NCBI GenBank assembly: GCA_001931905.2
Contig: MSJI02000777.1
Location: 1 to 55,388 of the forward strand
DNA from: Cladosporium sp. IMV 00045
Taxonomy: Eukaryota; Ascomycota; Dothideomycetes; Cladosporiales; Cladosporiaceae
Length of the DNA stretch: 55,388 bases
Reading direction: 5' to 3'
The notes under the pieces are model-generated. The model made no database searches. It was not told where the DNA came from and worked only from the letters and a program-made list of their open reading frames with translations. This document shows, one piece after another, positions 31,006-40,300 of this stretch. The position numbers and the translations under genes are program-made. Every line of letters starts with the position of its first letter. Position 1 is the stretch's first letter.

Positions 31006-32757
31006 ATGGGCCTCCTCGAGCGTGCCAGGTCGCAGCGCGTCAAACACCACAGAAAGAGGAGTTCCAAGAGCTCCAAGTCAGAGGATCCATCTTTGCCATC
31101 TCTGAAGGGATCACCGCCGAGGTCAAAGCGAAAGTCGATCTTTCCCGGTCTTTCGTCCAACAACGGCACTGTTCATACCACATGTGAAGCGGGACGGCCA
31201 AGATCAAACACTACGCACGAGGTCTTCTACAAGGCAAAGCCGGACGGACCTACTACACCCCAGGAAGAGATGACAGCGTTGCCAGGCGCTTTGCAATTTC
31301 CGCCGCGGAATGACAGCTTCAGGTTCCCTTCGCCTGCGCTGATCAATAACCACGGCAAGAACACACCACCTACGTCGATTGCGCACTTGCCGTCGTTGTT
31401 GGACAACAGTACACAAACCTTGCCATCTCCACCTAAGGAAGATCGTGCCAAACCTGTCCCGCCCCATTATGGTCGTTCGGTCACAGATCCGACCGCTCTG
31501 TCTAGTGCAGCCCCTCGAGAGACTGCACCCACTCAGGCACATACATGGGAGCAGCAGGACGATGCACGAAGACCGCAATTGAAGAAGCAGAAGTCCTCAT
31601 GGAAGACCTTTGGTGGCTTGTTCAAAAGCAAGCAGCCCCGGCAACCCATCCCGGAACAGTTCTACCATAGTCAACCGCCTTCAAACGATGCTCTGGTCTC
31701 TTCAACACAACAAACAGAAGGCAAAGTGGGCGTGCTGGACTCGCCACTGCCCTCGCCCGTGGAGGGTCCAGCGAAACGAGTCGACTCTGGCCGGTCTCTG
31801 ACGGACACGTCTGACAAGAAGGATGGCAACGATCTTCTAACACCTAAACCTGAAAAGAAGAACGCAGTCAAGTCGCAGAATTTCTCCAGGCCGAATCTAC
31901 ATGCCAACGAGACTGTTGCCAAAGACCCCCAACACACTCCCAAACTCGACACTTACATTCCCGATGGAGGTTTTGATCGGTATAGTATCATGTTCGAGAA
32001 GCTACTGGAGCCAAAGGTTCCCTTGATCGAGCGACGTTTGAGCAAACGCACGCAAATGGAGCCTATCAGATCTGCAGAGAGTGCCACCAAAGGATCCAAG
32101 CAGACACCCAGCAGCCTCCAACGCAGTGCTACCTCCCCTCATCTGAGCCGCATGCCCTCTCTTACAATCCATGTCGCAAACAGCAACCGTGCGGACAAAC
32201 CCAAGCCCGGGCAACAATTTGACGGCCCCGTGACCCAGCGCCCTCGCCCACCAAAGCGCTCCAACACAACACCCACAACCGCACACCTCGCCCTCCCAAC
32301 CTTCAACTCCAGAACCCCCGTAACAGCCAAAGCAATTCCCCTCCCCAAACGCACAGTGACTGCAACCGAGATCTCCTCTCCAGCCTCAGCATCCTCCCTT
32401 CTGAGCGAAAACTCCCTCCCACCAACACCCACAACAGCAACCTCCATCGCCTCCAGCATCGACACCACAGTCTTCGGCTCGCCATCGTCGAGCTCCAAAG
32501 TGCCGAATGCTCCTCCTCCCCCTCCGACAATCCCGACCCGTTCGGCCGAGCGCCCTAGCCTGCGCAACCCGCCCGCGGGCTCGGAGCCTTTCAACCGCCA
32601 GATCGTCCAGGTCAGCGTTGCTCGCCAGGTCAGTGTCTCCAAAGCGCGCAGGCGTGTCGCGGATGCGGCGGAGGTGAAGCAACCGCTGCGTCCAAGGGTG
32701 GTGGAGTTGGGCAAGAACCGGAAGAGCACGCTTGTCATGATCGAGGGGGGTGATTGA
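31006..32757 (+). CDS. Disordered Ser/Pro-rich protein of unknown function
   Basis: 583 residues from the ATG at 31006 (MGLLERARSQ). Not recognised as a named family. It begins with a strongly basic segment (RVKHHRKRSSKSSKS, KRKSIF), followed by long low-complexity stretches rich in Ser, Pro and Thr. Islands that look conserved-like are WKTFGGLFKSK (about 200), FDRYSIMFEKLL (about 325) and VARQVSVSKARRRVADA near the C-terminus. The start is an inference; the frame is open for 141 more codons upstream. It is probably a scaffold or regulatory protein, with many possible phosphorylation sites and polybasic patches that could bind membranes or nucleic acid. It converges on arp5, with a 1.1 kb spacer. 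Confidence 0.65.
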   Translation: MGLLERARSQRVKHHRKRSSKSSKSEDPSLPSLKGSPPRSKRKSIFPGLSSNNGTVHTTCEAGRPRSNTTHEVFYKAKPDGPTTPQEEMTALPGALQFPPRNDSFRFPSPALINNHGKNTPPTSIAHLPSLLDNSTQTLPSPPKEDRAKPVPPHYGRSVTDPTALSSAAPRETAPTQAHTWEQQDDARRPQLKKQKSSWKTFGGLFKSKQPRQPIPEQFYHSQPPSNDALVSSTQQTEGKVGVLDSPLPSPVEGPAKRVDSGRSLTDTSDKKDGNDLLTPKPEKKNAVKSQNFSRPNLHANETVAKDPQHTPKLDTYIPDGGFDRYSIMFEKLLEPKVPLIERRLSKRTQMEPIRSAESATKGSKQTPSSLQRSATSPHLSRMPSLTIHVANSNRADKPKPGQQFDGPVTQRPRPPKRSNTTPTTAHLALPTFNSRTPVTAKAIPLPKRTVTATEISSPASASSLLSENSLPPTPTTATSIASSIDTTVFGSPSSSSKVPNAPPPPPTIPTRSAERPSLRNPPAGSEPFNRQIVQVSVARQVSVSKARRRVADAAEVKQPLRPRVVELGKNRKSTLVMIEGGD

Positions 32758-33864
32758 GGTGCTTGAGTGGGGTGCTTGCAAACCTTTCTCATGGCACAAG
32801 AGTTTCGTCTGCTGGATCCTCCTGCTCATTCCTCGGAGCCTATTCTCTCTGGTGCCCAGCTGGTTGCTCCTCTTTAGCCGCAAAGTGGTCCACTCCTCTC
32901 CCTTTATTCGACCCATGGACAGTCGCCTTCCGCAACCGACCCCTGCACACTTGCACCCGCAACATGGGCTCACCACTCCACCCTTCACCGCATTCCACTC
33001 GTTCAAGCCGCATAGCGAAAGCGCTCGTCAGGCTCTTCAATTTCCCACCAAATCGTCTTCTTACATGTCGTTATGCACCAACCCTTCTCTCGAGCAGATG
33101 CTCCACACAGCCCGGCACCAGCAGCTAGAAGCTGCACACTTACCGTTTTAAGTTCTCAATTTTCTTACGTGCGAGCACGAAGCTGGCATCTATCTTCTTC
33201 TTTCTTCTTTTCTTACTGTTCGCCTCACTTGATTCTTACTATTTCCTTGCGTCCACGATGATTGGGAACTGGGAACCCGGTGAACATGGCAGGGAGAGGC
33301 TTCTTTCGATCGGGGGCGATCTTTTTTTTTTTTTTTCTTTTTTTTTTTTTTTTTCGGACTTGCTTGTGATACCAGTCTCATTTTTTTCTTCCTTTTTGTT
33401 CGTTTGTTCTTGGTTCGTTCTTGGCATGTAGCATGGCATACTCAGCATAGGTAGCAAGCGTGTATGTACTTTTCGAGAAGATTCGGAAAATGCATATGTT
33501 GATTTTCGGTTGTCTACTACTTCATCAAATTGGTGTTTCGTGCTTGGGTTTTCCAGATTGACGTCGTGATTTTCAAGATCGTGTTGTAATCAGTCTTAGT
33601 GTCGTTTTGATTCATTGTGATCTTGTGTGATTACATGTACTGGCTTCGGAAGTTTCAGTGGCTGTTAAAGATCCCTCCAAAGCGTCGCTGATATCAGAGA
33701 GTTATGCGGTGAGAAGTAAAAGAAACGCAAAGGAGAAGAGAAGATGAGGCTTTGAGTCAACGGGAAAACTTCGAAAAAAGTGGTATTTGAAACAAACATC
33801 GCAAATCCCTCCCACTAGACTCGCACACATGTGTGTCCGCCGCATTTCTCACCAACTTCCAAAA
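32758..33864. other. Convergent spacer with long poly-T tracts
   Basis: 1.1 kb between the disordered-protein gene and arp5. Two runs of T separated by a single C lie at about 33322-33354, followed by further T-rich sequence. TACATGTA is at 33632-33639. Frames in the first half are short and lack domains. The tracts probably fall in terminator regions. Confidence 0.55.
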
Positions 33865-36129
33865 TCACGAATAAACATTCCCCAAATTGTGCTCCTTGAT
33901 ATAATCGCCCCCTTTCTCCGCCCACTCGGCCTTGGTCACGAACGAACTCCGACTCTCCTTCTGCCCCGCCCAGCTCGCCGCTCCCCTCCACGCATCCAGC
34001 ACCGGATCCTTCGCCCTCCTGACCCCCAACGGCATCTCCGCCGGCAACACAGCGCGCAGCTCGTTGCGCAGCCTCTCCTCGAAGCTCTGGAACATGCTGT
34101 AGCCGCCGGTGACGAAAACGTCTTTGAGCACATCGCGCTGCGCCGCGTGCCCGCCCAGCCGCTGCATGAGAATGTCCTCTGCGATCTCCACGAGCCCCGC
34201 CTGGTCGACGCCCGCGATGGAGGGCTGGAAGACGACCTCCGGCACGCGGATGCGCTCGACGTTCAGGTGGAACTGGTTGGACTCGCGCGCGCTCTCGGGG
34301 TCGAAGGGCCAGGGCCCGCGCGTGAAGGCGTGCACGAGCGATTTGGTCCAGTCGCGCTGCGCCTCTTGCGTGCTGTGTTCGGTGAAATCGGGGTCGTGCG
34401 CGAGGAGTTGCGTTTCGATGGCTTTGAGCTCTTTGCCCAGGTCTTCCTCCTCCTCGTCTTCTTCGTCGTAGCCTTCCTTGCCCACGGTGATTTCGCGGTA
34501 GACGTTCCAGGCGTCGGCGTCGTCGCCGAAGTCCTCGTCGTCGTCGCGGCCGCGGCGGCGTTTGCGGCCTGGTTTCTCGTCTGCCGCGAGGGTTGTGAGA
34601 GTTTTCATGCGCTGTTGCGCGGCGTGCGATTTGCGGTTGCCAAGGTCGACTTTGAGGCGTTCGCGGTCTTTGATCTTCTGGATGGTGGCGTAGCGGGCGG
34701 CGCGGCGCTCGGCGATCCAGGTCTCGGGGTCTTTTTCGCGGCGCTCGTCGTCGAGGCGCTGGATTTCCGCTTGTCGTGCCTTTTCGGCCTCTTTCTCTGC
34801 TTTGGCGCGGGCGCGGGCTTCGTGGTTGGCTTTGAGAAGTTTTTGCTGGCGCTTGGCTTTGATGCCGTCTTCGTCGAGTTCTTCGTCGGGGATGTCCAGG
34901 AGAGGGTAGGTGGGCACTTCAGCTTGCTCTTCTTCCAGGTCGCCGACGTCTTTGTTGCGCTGCTTGCGGATTGATTTCTCCATTTCCTTGATCTTGCGGT
35001 CCAGAGCTGCTTCGTCTTTGAAGTCGTCGTCCTCGTCGAGGATAGCGCGGGCCTCCTTTTTGGTCTGCGCTTCGCTGATGCGCAGTTGGAGGTCCTTCAA
35101 GTACTCGAGTTCCTCTTCCTTTCTGATGAGCTTGTCGAGGCGCATCTTCGCCGCCTGTTCTTGTAGTCTCCGCCCGCCTTCCCTGCGCTTTTCCTCAGCA
35201 CGCTTGATTTCCTCCTCAGACTTCTGCACCACCTCCTTTTCCTGAAAAGGCAGCTGTACAATGTGATCTCTATCCTCTAATCCGCTCCAGTCCAGCATCT
35301 TGACCATTTCGCGATCGTAGTCTTCTGAGATGTAGCAGTGTTGCTGCAAAAGGTCCTCTATTTGTGTATCCGTGACTTTGCCCGTAGTAAGCAGGCCTGG
35401 GTATTTTGCTTTGAGGAGAGACTTCATGTATTCCACGCAGTGGCTCCTACCCCAGTCCAGTCGTGTTGCGTGTGAGAGGAGAGGCTGCTTGTTCACGACC
35501 GGGATGAGATGTGTGCTGTTGTACGCGCTCGATACCACAAGGCCCGTCGAGCCGCCGTTGTAGTTGTAGCTGAAGAGCGAGTCAACGCCATAGGCTGCGC
35601 TCGGAACGCCGTACAGTTCAAAGAGAATCTCATTCATCACCCTCCTCGAGTATCCCAAATTCGCAAGCGGCTCGGTCATGACCACGGGCCTGTCGATGTT
35701 CCCATTCTTCCCGTCCAAGCCCAGCTTGCAGAAGACATAGTCCAGCACGCCCTCTTGCACATCCCAGTTGTTCACAATATTGCTGCCGGGCTCGTAGATG
35801 TTCTTCGACTGGCCGCGGGCGGTGCCGTCAAAGTAGATTTCGGAGCCGATGAACATCAGCTTGCGGTTGAGTTTGCGGTCCATGTATCGCGCCATGAGAG
35901 GCGGCATCTGCAGGCGCGGCGCGGCCTCGTGCTGCCAGCCGGCGCGCACGGTGGAGCTGCCATTGTCGATGACGATGGCGGTGTCGGGTGCGCTTTTGGC
36001 GTAGGTGGTGGTGTCTGTGGGCAATTGGCCGCGGTAGGGCGGGTCGCTGGGGTTGGTGATGTTGGTTGGAGGCGGTTTGGGGGTGTTGCGGCCGGACTGG
36101 GTGGTGATGGGGACGGTGTAGTGAGGCAT
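33865..36129 (-). CDS. arp5: Actin-related protein Arp5, INO80 chromatin remodelling complex
   Basis: Nuclear actin-related protein that, with Ies6, couples the INO80 ATPase to nucleosome sliding. Single exon, 754 residues, close to the yeast length. The actin fold starts at about residue 50 (AIVIDNGSSTVRAGW, phosphate loop) and continues with PVVMTEPLANLGYSRRVMNE and STGLVVSSAYNSTHLIPV. At about 300-610 the fold is interrupted by the large Arp5-specific charged insertion, rich in Lys/Glu/Arg and probably coiled coil, which contains an acidic EEDEEEED run. The fold resumes with VPEVVFQPSIAGVDQAG and FVTGGYSMFQSFEERL. A Pro-rich N-terminal extension precedes the domain. The ATG at 36129 is the only early one. 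The insertion position and length make Arp5 much more likely than other Arps. Confidence 0.95.
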   Translation of the reverse strand: MPHYTVPITTQSGRNTPKPPPTNITNPSDPPYRGQLPTDTTTYAKSAPDTAIVIDNGSSTVRAGWQHEAAPRLQMPPLMARYMDRKLNRKLMFIGSEIYFDGTARGQSKNIYEPGSNIVNNWDVQEGVLDYVFCKLGLDGKNGNIDRPVVMTEPLANLGYSRRVMNEILFELYGVPSAAYGVDSLFSYNYNGGSTGLVVSSAYNSTHLIPVVNKQPLLSHATRLDWGRSHCVEYMKSLLKAKYPGLLTTGKVTDTQIEDLLQQHCYISEDYDREMVKMLDWSGLEDRDHIVQLPFQEKEVVQKSEEEIKRAEEKRREGGRRLQEQAAKMRLDKLIRKEEELEYLKDLQLRISEAQTKKEARAILDEDDDFKDEAALDRKIKEMEKSIRKQRNKDVGDLEEEQAEVPTYPLLDIPDEELDEDGIKAKRQQKLLKANHEARARAKAEKEAEKARQAEIQRLDDERREKDPETWIAERRAARYATIQKIKDRERLKVDLGNRKSHAAQQRMKTLTTLAADEKPGRKRRRGRDDDEDFGDDADAWNVYREITVGKEGYDEEDEEEEDLGKELKAIETQLLAHDPDFTEHSTQEAQRDWTKSLVHAFTRGPWPFDPESARESNQFHLNVERIRVPEVVFQPSIAGVDQAGLVEIAEDILMQRLGGHAAQRDVLKDVFVTGGYSMFQSFEERLRNELRAVLPAEMPLGVRRAKDPVLDAWRGAASWAGQKESRSSFVTKAEWAEKGGDYIKEHNLGNVYS

Positions 36130-36536
36130 GTTGGATGGTAGTATCGCGGGTGAGGGTTTATATCATGGTTGGTGTGAAGGGAGAGTCGCGCAGCGAGTCT
36201 GGAGAAATTATGGTGATGATGGGGTTATTATTGTCAGGAGCTGAAGTGTGGTGAGAGCGAGAGTCGCATGGCCGTCTCACCAAGCTTGTGAAGGTTGCGC
36301 TGTGGCTGCTCCGACTCCAACTTGCGCGCTCCAACGTCGCTCGCTCGCTACCTATGGAAGTCTGGGGTATCTCTATTGACGAAAAGCACGGGCCCGATAC
36401 CACCACTGGTGTTCCATCACCAATCCATCAATCCAAGAACGCCGTATATCTACAAGGAAATAAGACGAATTTAACGCTGGACCGTGTCGTCTTCTTGGCC
36501 TGTACTCTATCGCATGCATTCCTCGTACGAGATCTT
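36130..36536. other. Spacer between arp5 start and dad4 end
   Basis: 407 bp, containing the arp5 promoter and the dad4 3' region. No further gene is recognised. Confidence 0.5.
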
Positions 36537-36973
36537 TCACGATGGTTCTTTCAGACTGTCCGTAGCTTTAGATGAATTAGCGATGCAAAGGGGAATGTTA
36601 ATGCCCTTCGAACTCACCTTCGAGGTGAAAGAGCACATTGGACTGGTAGTTCTTGAACATCTGTGCGACGAGCTCGACGTTCATGTTTTGTACGTTGATC
36701 TCCTGTGACGCTTGGTGAGCTGAAGGTTCTTTGTTGATATGAAGCACAACGCTGTTTACCTGCAGACTCTTGTTGAGCACCATGACGGCTTCATTGAGCT
36801 TTTCCTAAACGCGCTGTTAGAGATGTGCCAGGTATTATCGAGCACTCGAATACAAAGACGTACGACATTCGTGATGATACGCGACAGCAGTTGGCTCTGC
36901 TGGTGCTCGTGCGGGCTCTCCTGAAGAAGTCGTCAGATTCTATTCTCCGATCAAGGATAATGATACTGACCAT
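36537..36973 (-). CDS. dad4: DASH/Dam1 complex subunit Dad4, five coding exons
   Basis: Subunit of the ring-forming DASH complex that couples kinetochores to spindle microtubules. Assembled by eye from exons 36973-36971 (ATG only), 36920-36864, 36804-36760, 36702-36618 and 36565-36537; introns are 50, 59, 57 and 52 nt with GT-AG ends. The product is 72 residues, exactly the usual Dad4 size: it starts [16 protein letters not shown], continues with the Dad4 signature [20 protein letters not shown] and ends ATDSLKEPS. The frame is kept at all four junctions, and the phase-1 junction before the last exon rebuilds the Ala codon. Divergent from slh1, with 327 bp between the starts. The gene is far too fragmented for simple ORF detection. 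Confidence 0.93.
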
Positions 36974-37300
36974 TCTCGATCTTATGCCTTCTGATACGTC
37001 TTGCAGCAGAAACGAGACGATTGTATATTTCAGGTCTCGTCCGCATCCCTAGAAGGTGCAATGCGCCTGTCGGCTTGTTGCCCAAACACTTTCACACACC
37101 GACGCGACCCCACGTGCCGATAAGGCGCGATAATAAACCTTAACTGCAACTTTAGCCATACTAAGTCACCTCGTCATTTACATCACCCTAGCGCCAGAAG
37201 TGGAGATGCGGTGTCTGCGACTGTCAAATCTTTAAGAGTTGACTGTCTCTCCTTGAACGCAAGGTCGCTTGTAATAGTTGCAAGCAGACTAACACCGAAT
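36974..37300. promoter_or_regulatory. Divergent dad4/slh1 promoter region
   Basis: 327 bp between the start codons of dad4 (-) and slh1 (+). It includes a CGATAATAAACC stretch and CCACGTGCCG near 37110, where CACGTG is an E-box palindrome of the kind bHLH proteins bind. A shared bidirectional promoter is likely. Confidence 0.5.
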
Positions 37301-40300
37301 ATGTCGCCGTCGGCAGACACTGCTGCCTCACAATGGCTCGAGCAACTCGCTGCGATGCGAGCTGCTATCGCCGAGCTGAAACTACCGCAGACGAACGGCG
37401 ACTCGAAAGATGTCACATACGAAAATGATTATGGCTTGGACGAAGACGACCTTTCCCCGGCTAGCGGAAGCGACGATATTTGGGATCTGATCAGTGACGA
37501 AGACGAGGACGATTTCAGCGAGGAGAGCTTGGATCCCTTGCCAGCATATCAATCTAGTGGACAAGAGGAAGCCTCGGTCAGCGTAGGGTCAAGAGCATGG
37601 CTAAGGGAGCGTTGCGCCGACGTCTCGAGTAGAGGTGGTGGACTGGATGCGGATACACTAGAAGAGCACATTACTGCTGTGCTTGCATCGGACGCCAGCG
37701 ACGAGGAGCTACAGATGACGCTGGCCGATATTCTGGGATTCGATGAGCTTGACCTGGTCTCGGATCTGATTAAGTACAGGAAGTCAATCTCGTCAGACAC
37801 CAGCAAGACCTCCTCCGGACTTTTGTCTAAAGCTGAGCGTGATGCTCGGCTGCGGCAGCAAGACTACGAGCACAAGAACGCCACCCTCGCAAGTGCCCAG
37901 ATCCGCTCTGGCAGCGAATACCCGCACGTCTACAAGGCTCACGATGCTGGAAACACCCTCTCTTCTCATGGAAAGAAGTATGCTCTTCCCATGGGCAGCG
38001 AGCGCTTAGAGAAGGAGAAGTATGAGGAATACTACATTCCCGCTGCAAAGGTTGGCACGCTGGGTCGTCACCAGAAACTCGTAGAGATCAAGGACCTCGA
38101 CGGTCTCTGCAGAGGAACCTTCAAAGGCTACAAGACCCTCAACCGCATGCAAAGTCTCGTACACCAGGTCGCCTACCACACCAGCGAAAACATGCTCATT
38201 TGCGCTCCTACTGGTGCTGGTAAAACAGACGCTGCTATGCTCACCATTCTGAATACCGTGGCGAAGAACATCCACCCTAATCCACTTGAGGAGCCTCATG
38301 CTACTGACTTTGCAGTTCACATTGATGACTTCAAGATCGTGTACGTTGCCCCTATGAAGGCCCTGGCAGCCGAAGTCACCGAGAAGCTAGGAAAGCGCCT
38401 CGCATGGCTGGGCATCCAAGTCCGCGAGTTGACTGGAGATATGCATCTCACAAAGGCCGAAGTCATGGCAACGCAAATCATTGTCACCACACCAGAGAAA
38501 TGGGACGTCGTGACCAGAAAGTCCACCGGAGACACGGAGCTCGTGCAGAAGGTCCGTCTGTTGATCATTGACGAAGTTCACATGCTGCATGACGGACGAG
38601 GCGCTGTCCTTGAATCCCTTGTCGCTCGTACGGAAAGACAGGTGGAGAGCACGCAGTCTCTGATCCGCATCGTCGGACTCAGTGCCACGCTGCCAAATTA
38701 CGTTGATGTTGCGGACTTCCTCAAGGTAAATCGCATGGCTGGACTATTCTATTTCGACCAGAGCTTCAGACCGGTTCCTCTTCAGCAGCACTTCATCGGA
38801 GTCAAGGGCAAAGCTGGGTCGAAGACTAGCCGCGATAACCTCGACAAGACTTGTTTCGAGAAGGTCAGGGACATGCTTGAGCAGGGTCACCAGGTCATGG
38901 TTTTCGTTCATTCCCGCAAAGATACGGTGAAGACTGCTCGTACACTATGGGAGATGGCTGCGGATGAAGGCATGACCGATTTATTCGACCCCACTGGACA
39001 TGAGGAGTATACCAACGCTTTACGCGATGTCAAGCAATCCAAGGGCAAGGAATTGAGGGAACTCATTCAAAAAGGCATGGGTACGCATCACGCGGGTATG
39101 CCCCGCTCAGATCGCAACCTTGTCGAGAGGCTTTTCGGCGACGGAGTGCTGAAGGTCTTGTGCTGTACGGCCACTCTGGCATGGGGTGTCAACTTGCCCG
39201 CTGCTGCGGTCATCATCAAAGGCACGCAGCTCTATAGTTCAGAAGCTGGTAAATTTGTCGATGTTGGCATCCTCGATGTGCTGCAAATCTTCGGTCGTGC
39301 TGGTCGTCCTCAATTCCAAGACACTGGTATCGGCATGATCTTGACAAGCCAAGACAAGCTGCAGCACTACCTGACCACGGTCACCCAGCAGCAGCCTATC
39401 GAGAGTCAATTTAGCAAAAAGATGGTCGACAACCTCAATGCGGAGATTTCTTTGGGCACAGTGACGAGCGTGCCAGAGGCCATTGCCTGGCTTGGTTACT
39501 CGTATCTGATTGTGCGTATGCGCAGAAACCCCATCGCTTACGGCATCGATTGGGCCGAGATCAGAGACGACCCTATGCTGGTGCAGCGTCGGCGAGACCT
39601 CATCATCAATGCCGCGCGTGTCTTGCAAAAGAGTCAGATGATCATCTTCAACGAGACCACCGAGGAACTACGCGCCAAAGACGTCGGAAGGATTGCCAGC
39701 CAGTTCTACATCCTGCAGACGAGCGTTGAGATCTTCAACACCATGATGCGGCCCCGCGCCACTGAGGCTGATGTGTTGAAGATGATTTCCATGTCGGGAG
39801 AGTTCGACAACATCACATCTCGAGAGACCGAAGAGAAAGAGCTTATGAGCCTTAAAGAGGGCTATGCTCCGTGCGACATCGAAGGTGGTATTGGTACGCA
39901 ACAAGGCAAGACCAACGTCTTGCTTCAATCATACATTAGCAAGGCTAGGCCCGAGGACTTCACTCTTGTCTCAGACACTGCATACGTCGCTCAGAATGCG
40001 GCCAGAATCTGCCGAGCACTCTTCATGATTGCGCTGAACAGGCGATGGGGCTACCAGTGCTTGGTATTGCTCAGCATGTGCAAGAGTATTGAGAAGCGTG
40101 TCTGGCCGTACGAGCATCCGTTCAACCAGTTCGACCTGCCTCAGGCCGTCATGCGCAACTTGGACGAGAAGGGTTCCACGACGACTGTGGAGGCCATGCG
40201 TGATATGGAGGCTGCTGAGATCGGAGCCCTCGTGCACAATCAGAAGATGGGCTACACCATCGGCAAGCTGCTTGACAATTTCCCCACTCTGAGTGTCGAG

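Noticed and set aside
33787..34974. 395-codon + frame opposite arp5
   Set aside because: Shadow of arp5; the minus-strand frame encodes a clear Arp5.
36598..36783. 61-codon frame on - read as a stand-alone gene
   Set aside because: It is two dad4 exons read through the intron between them and past the last donor.
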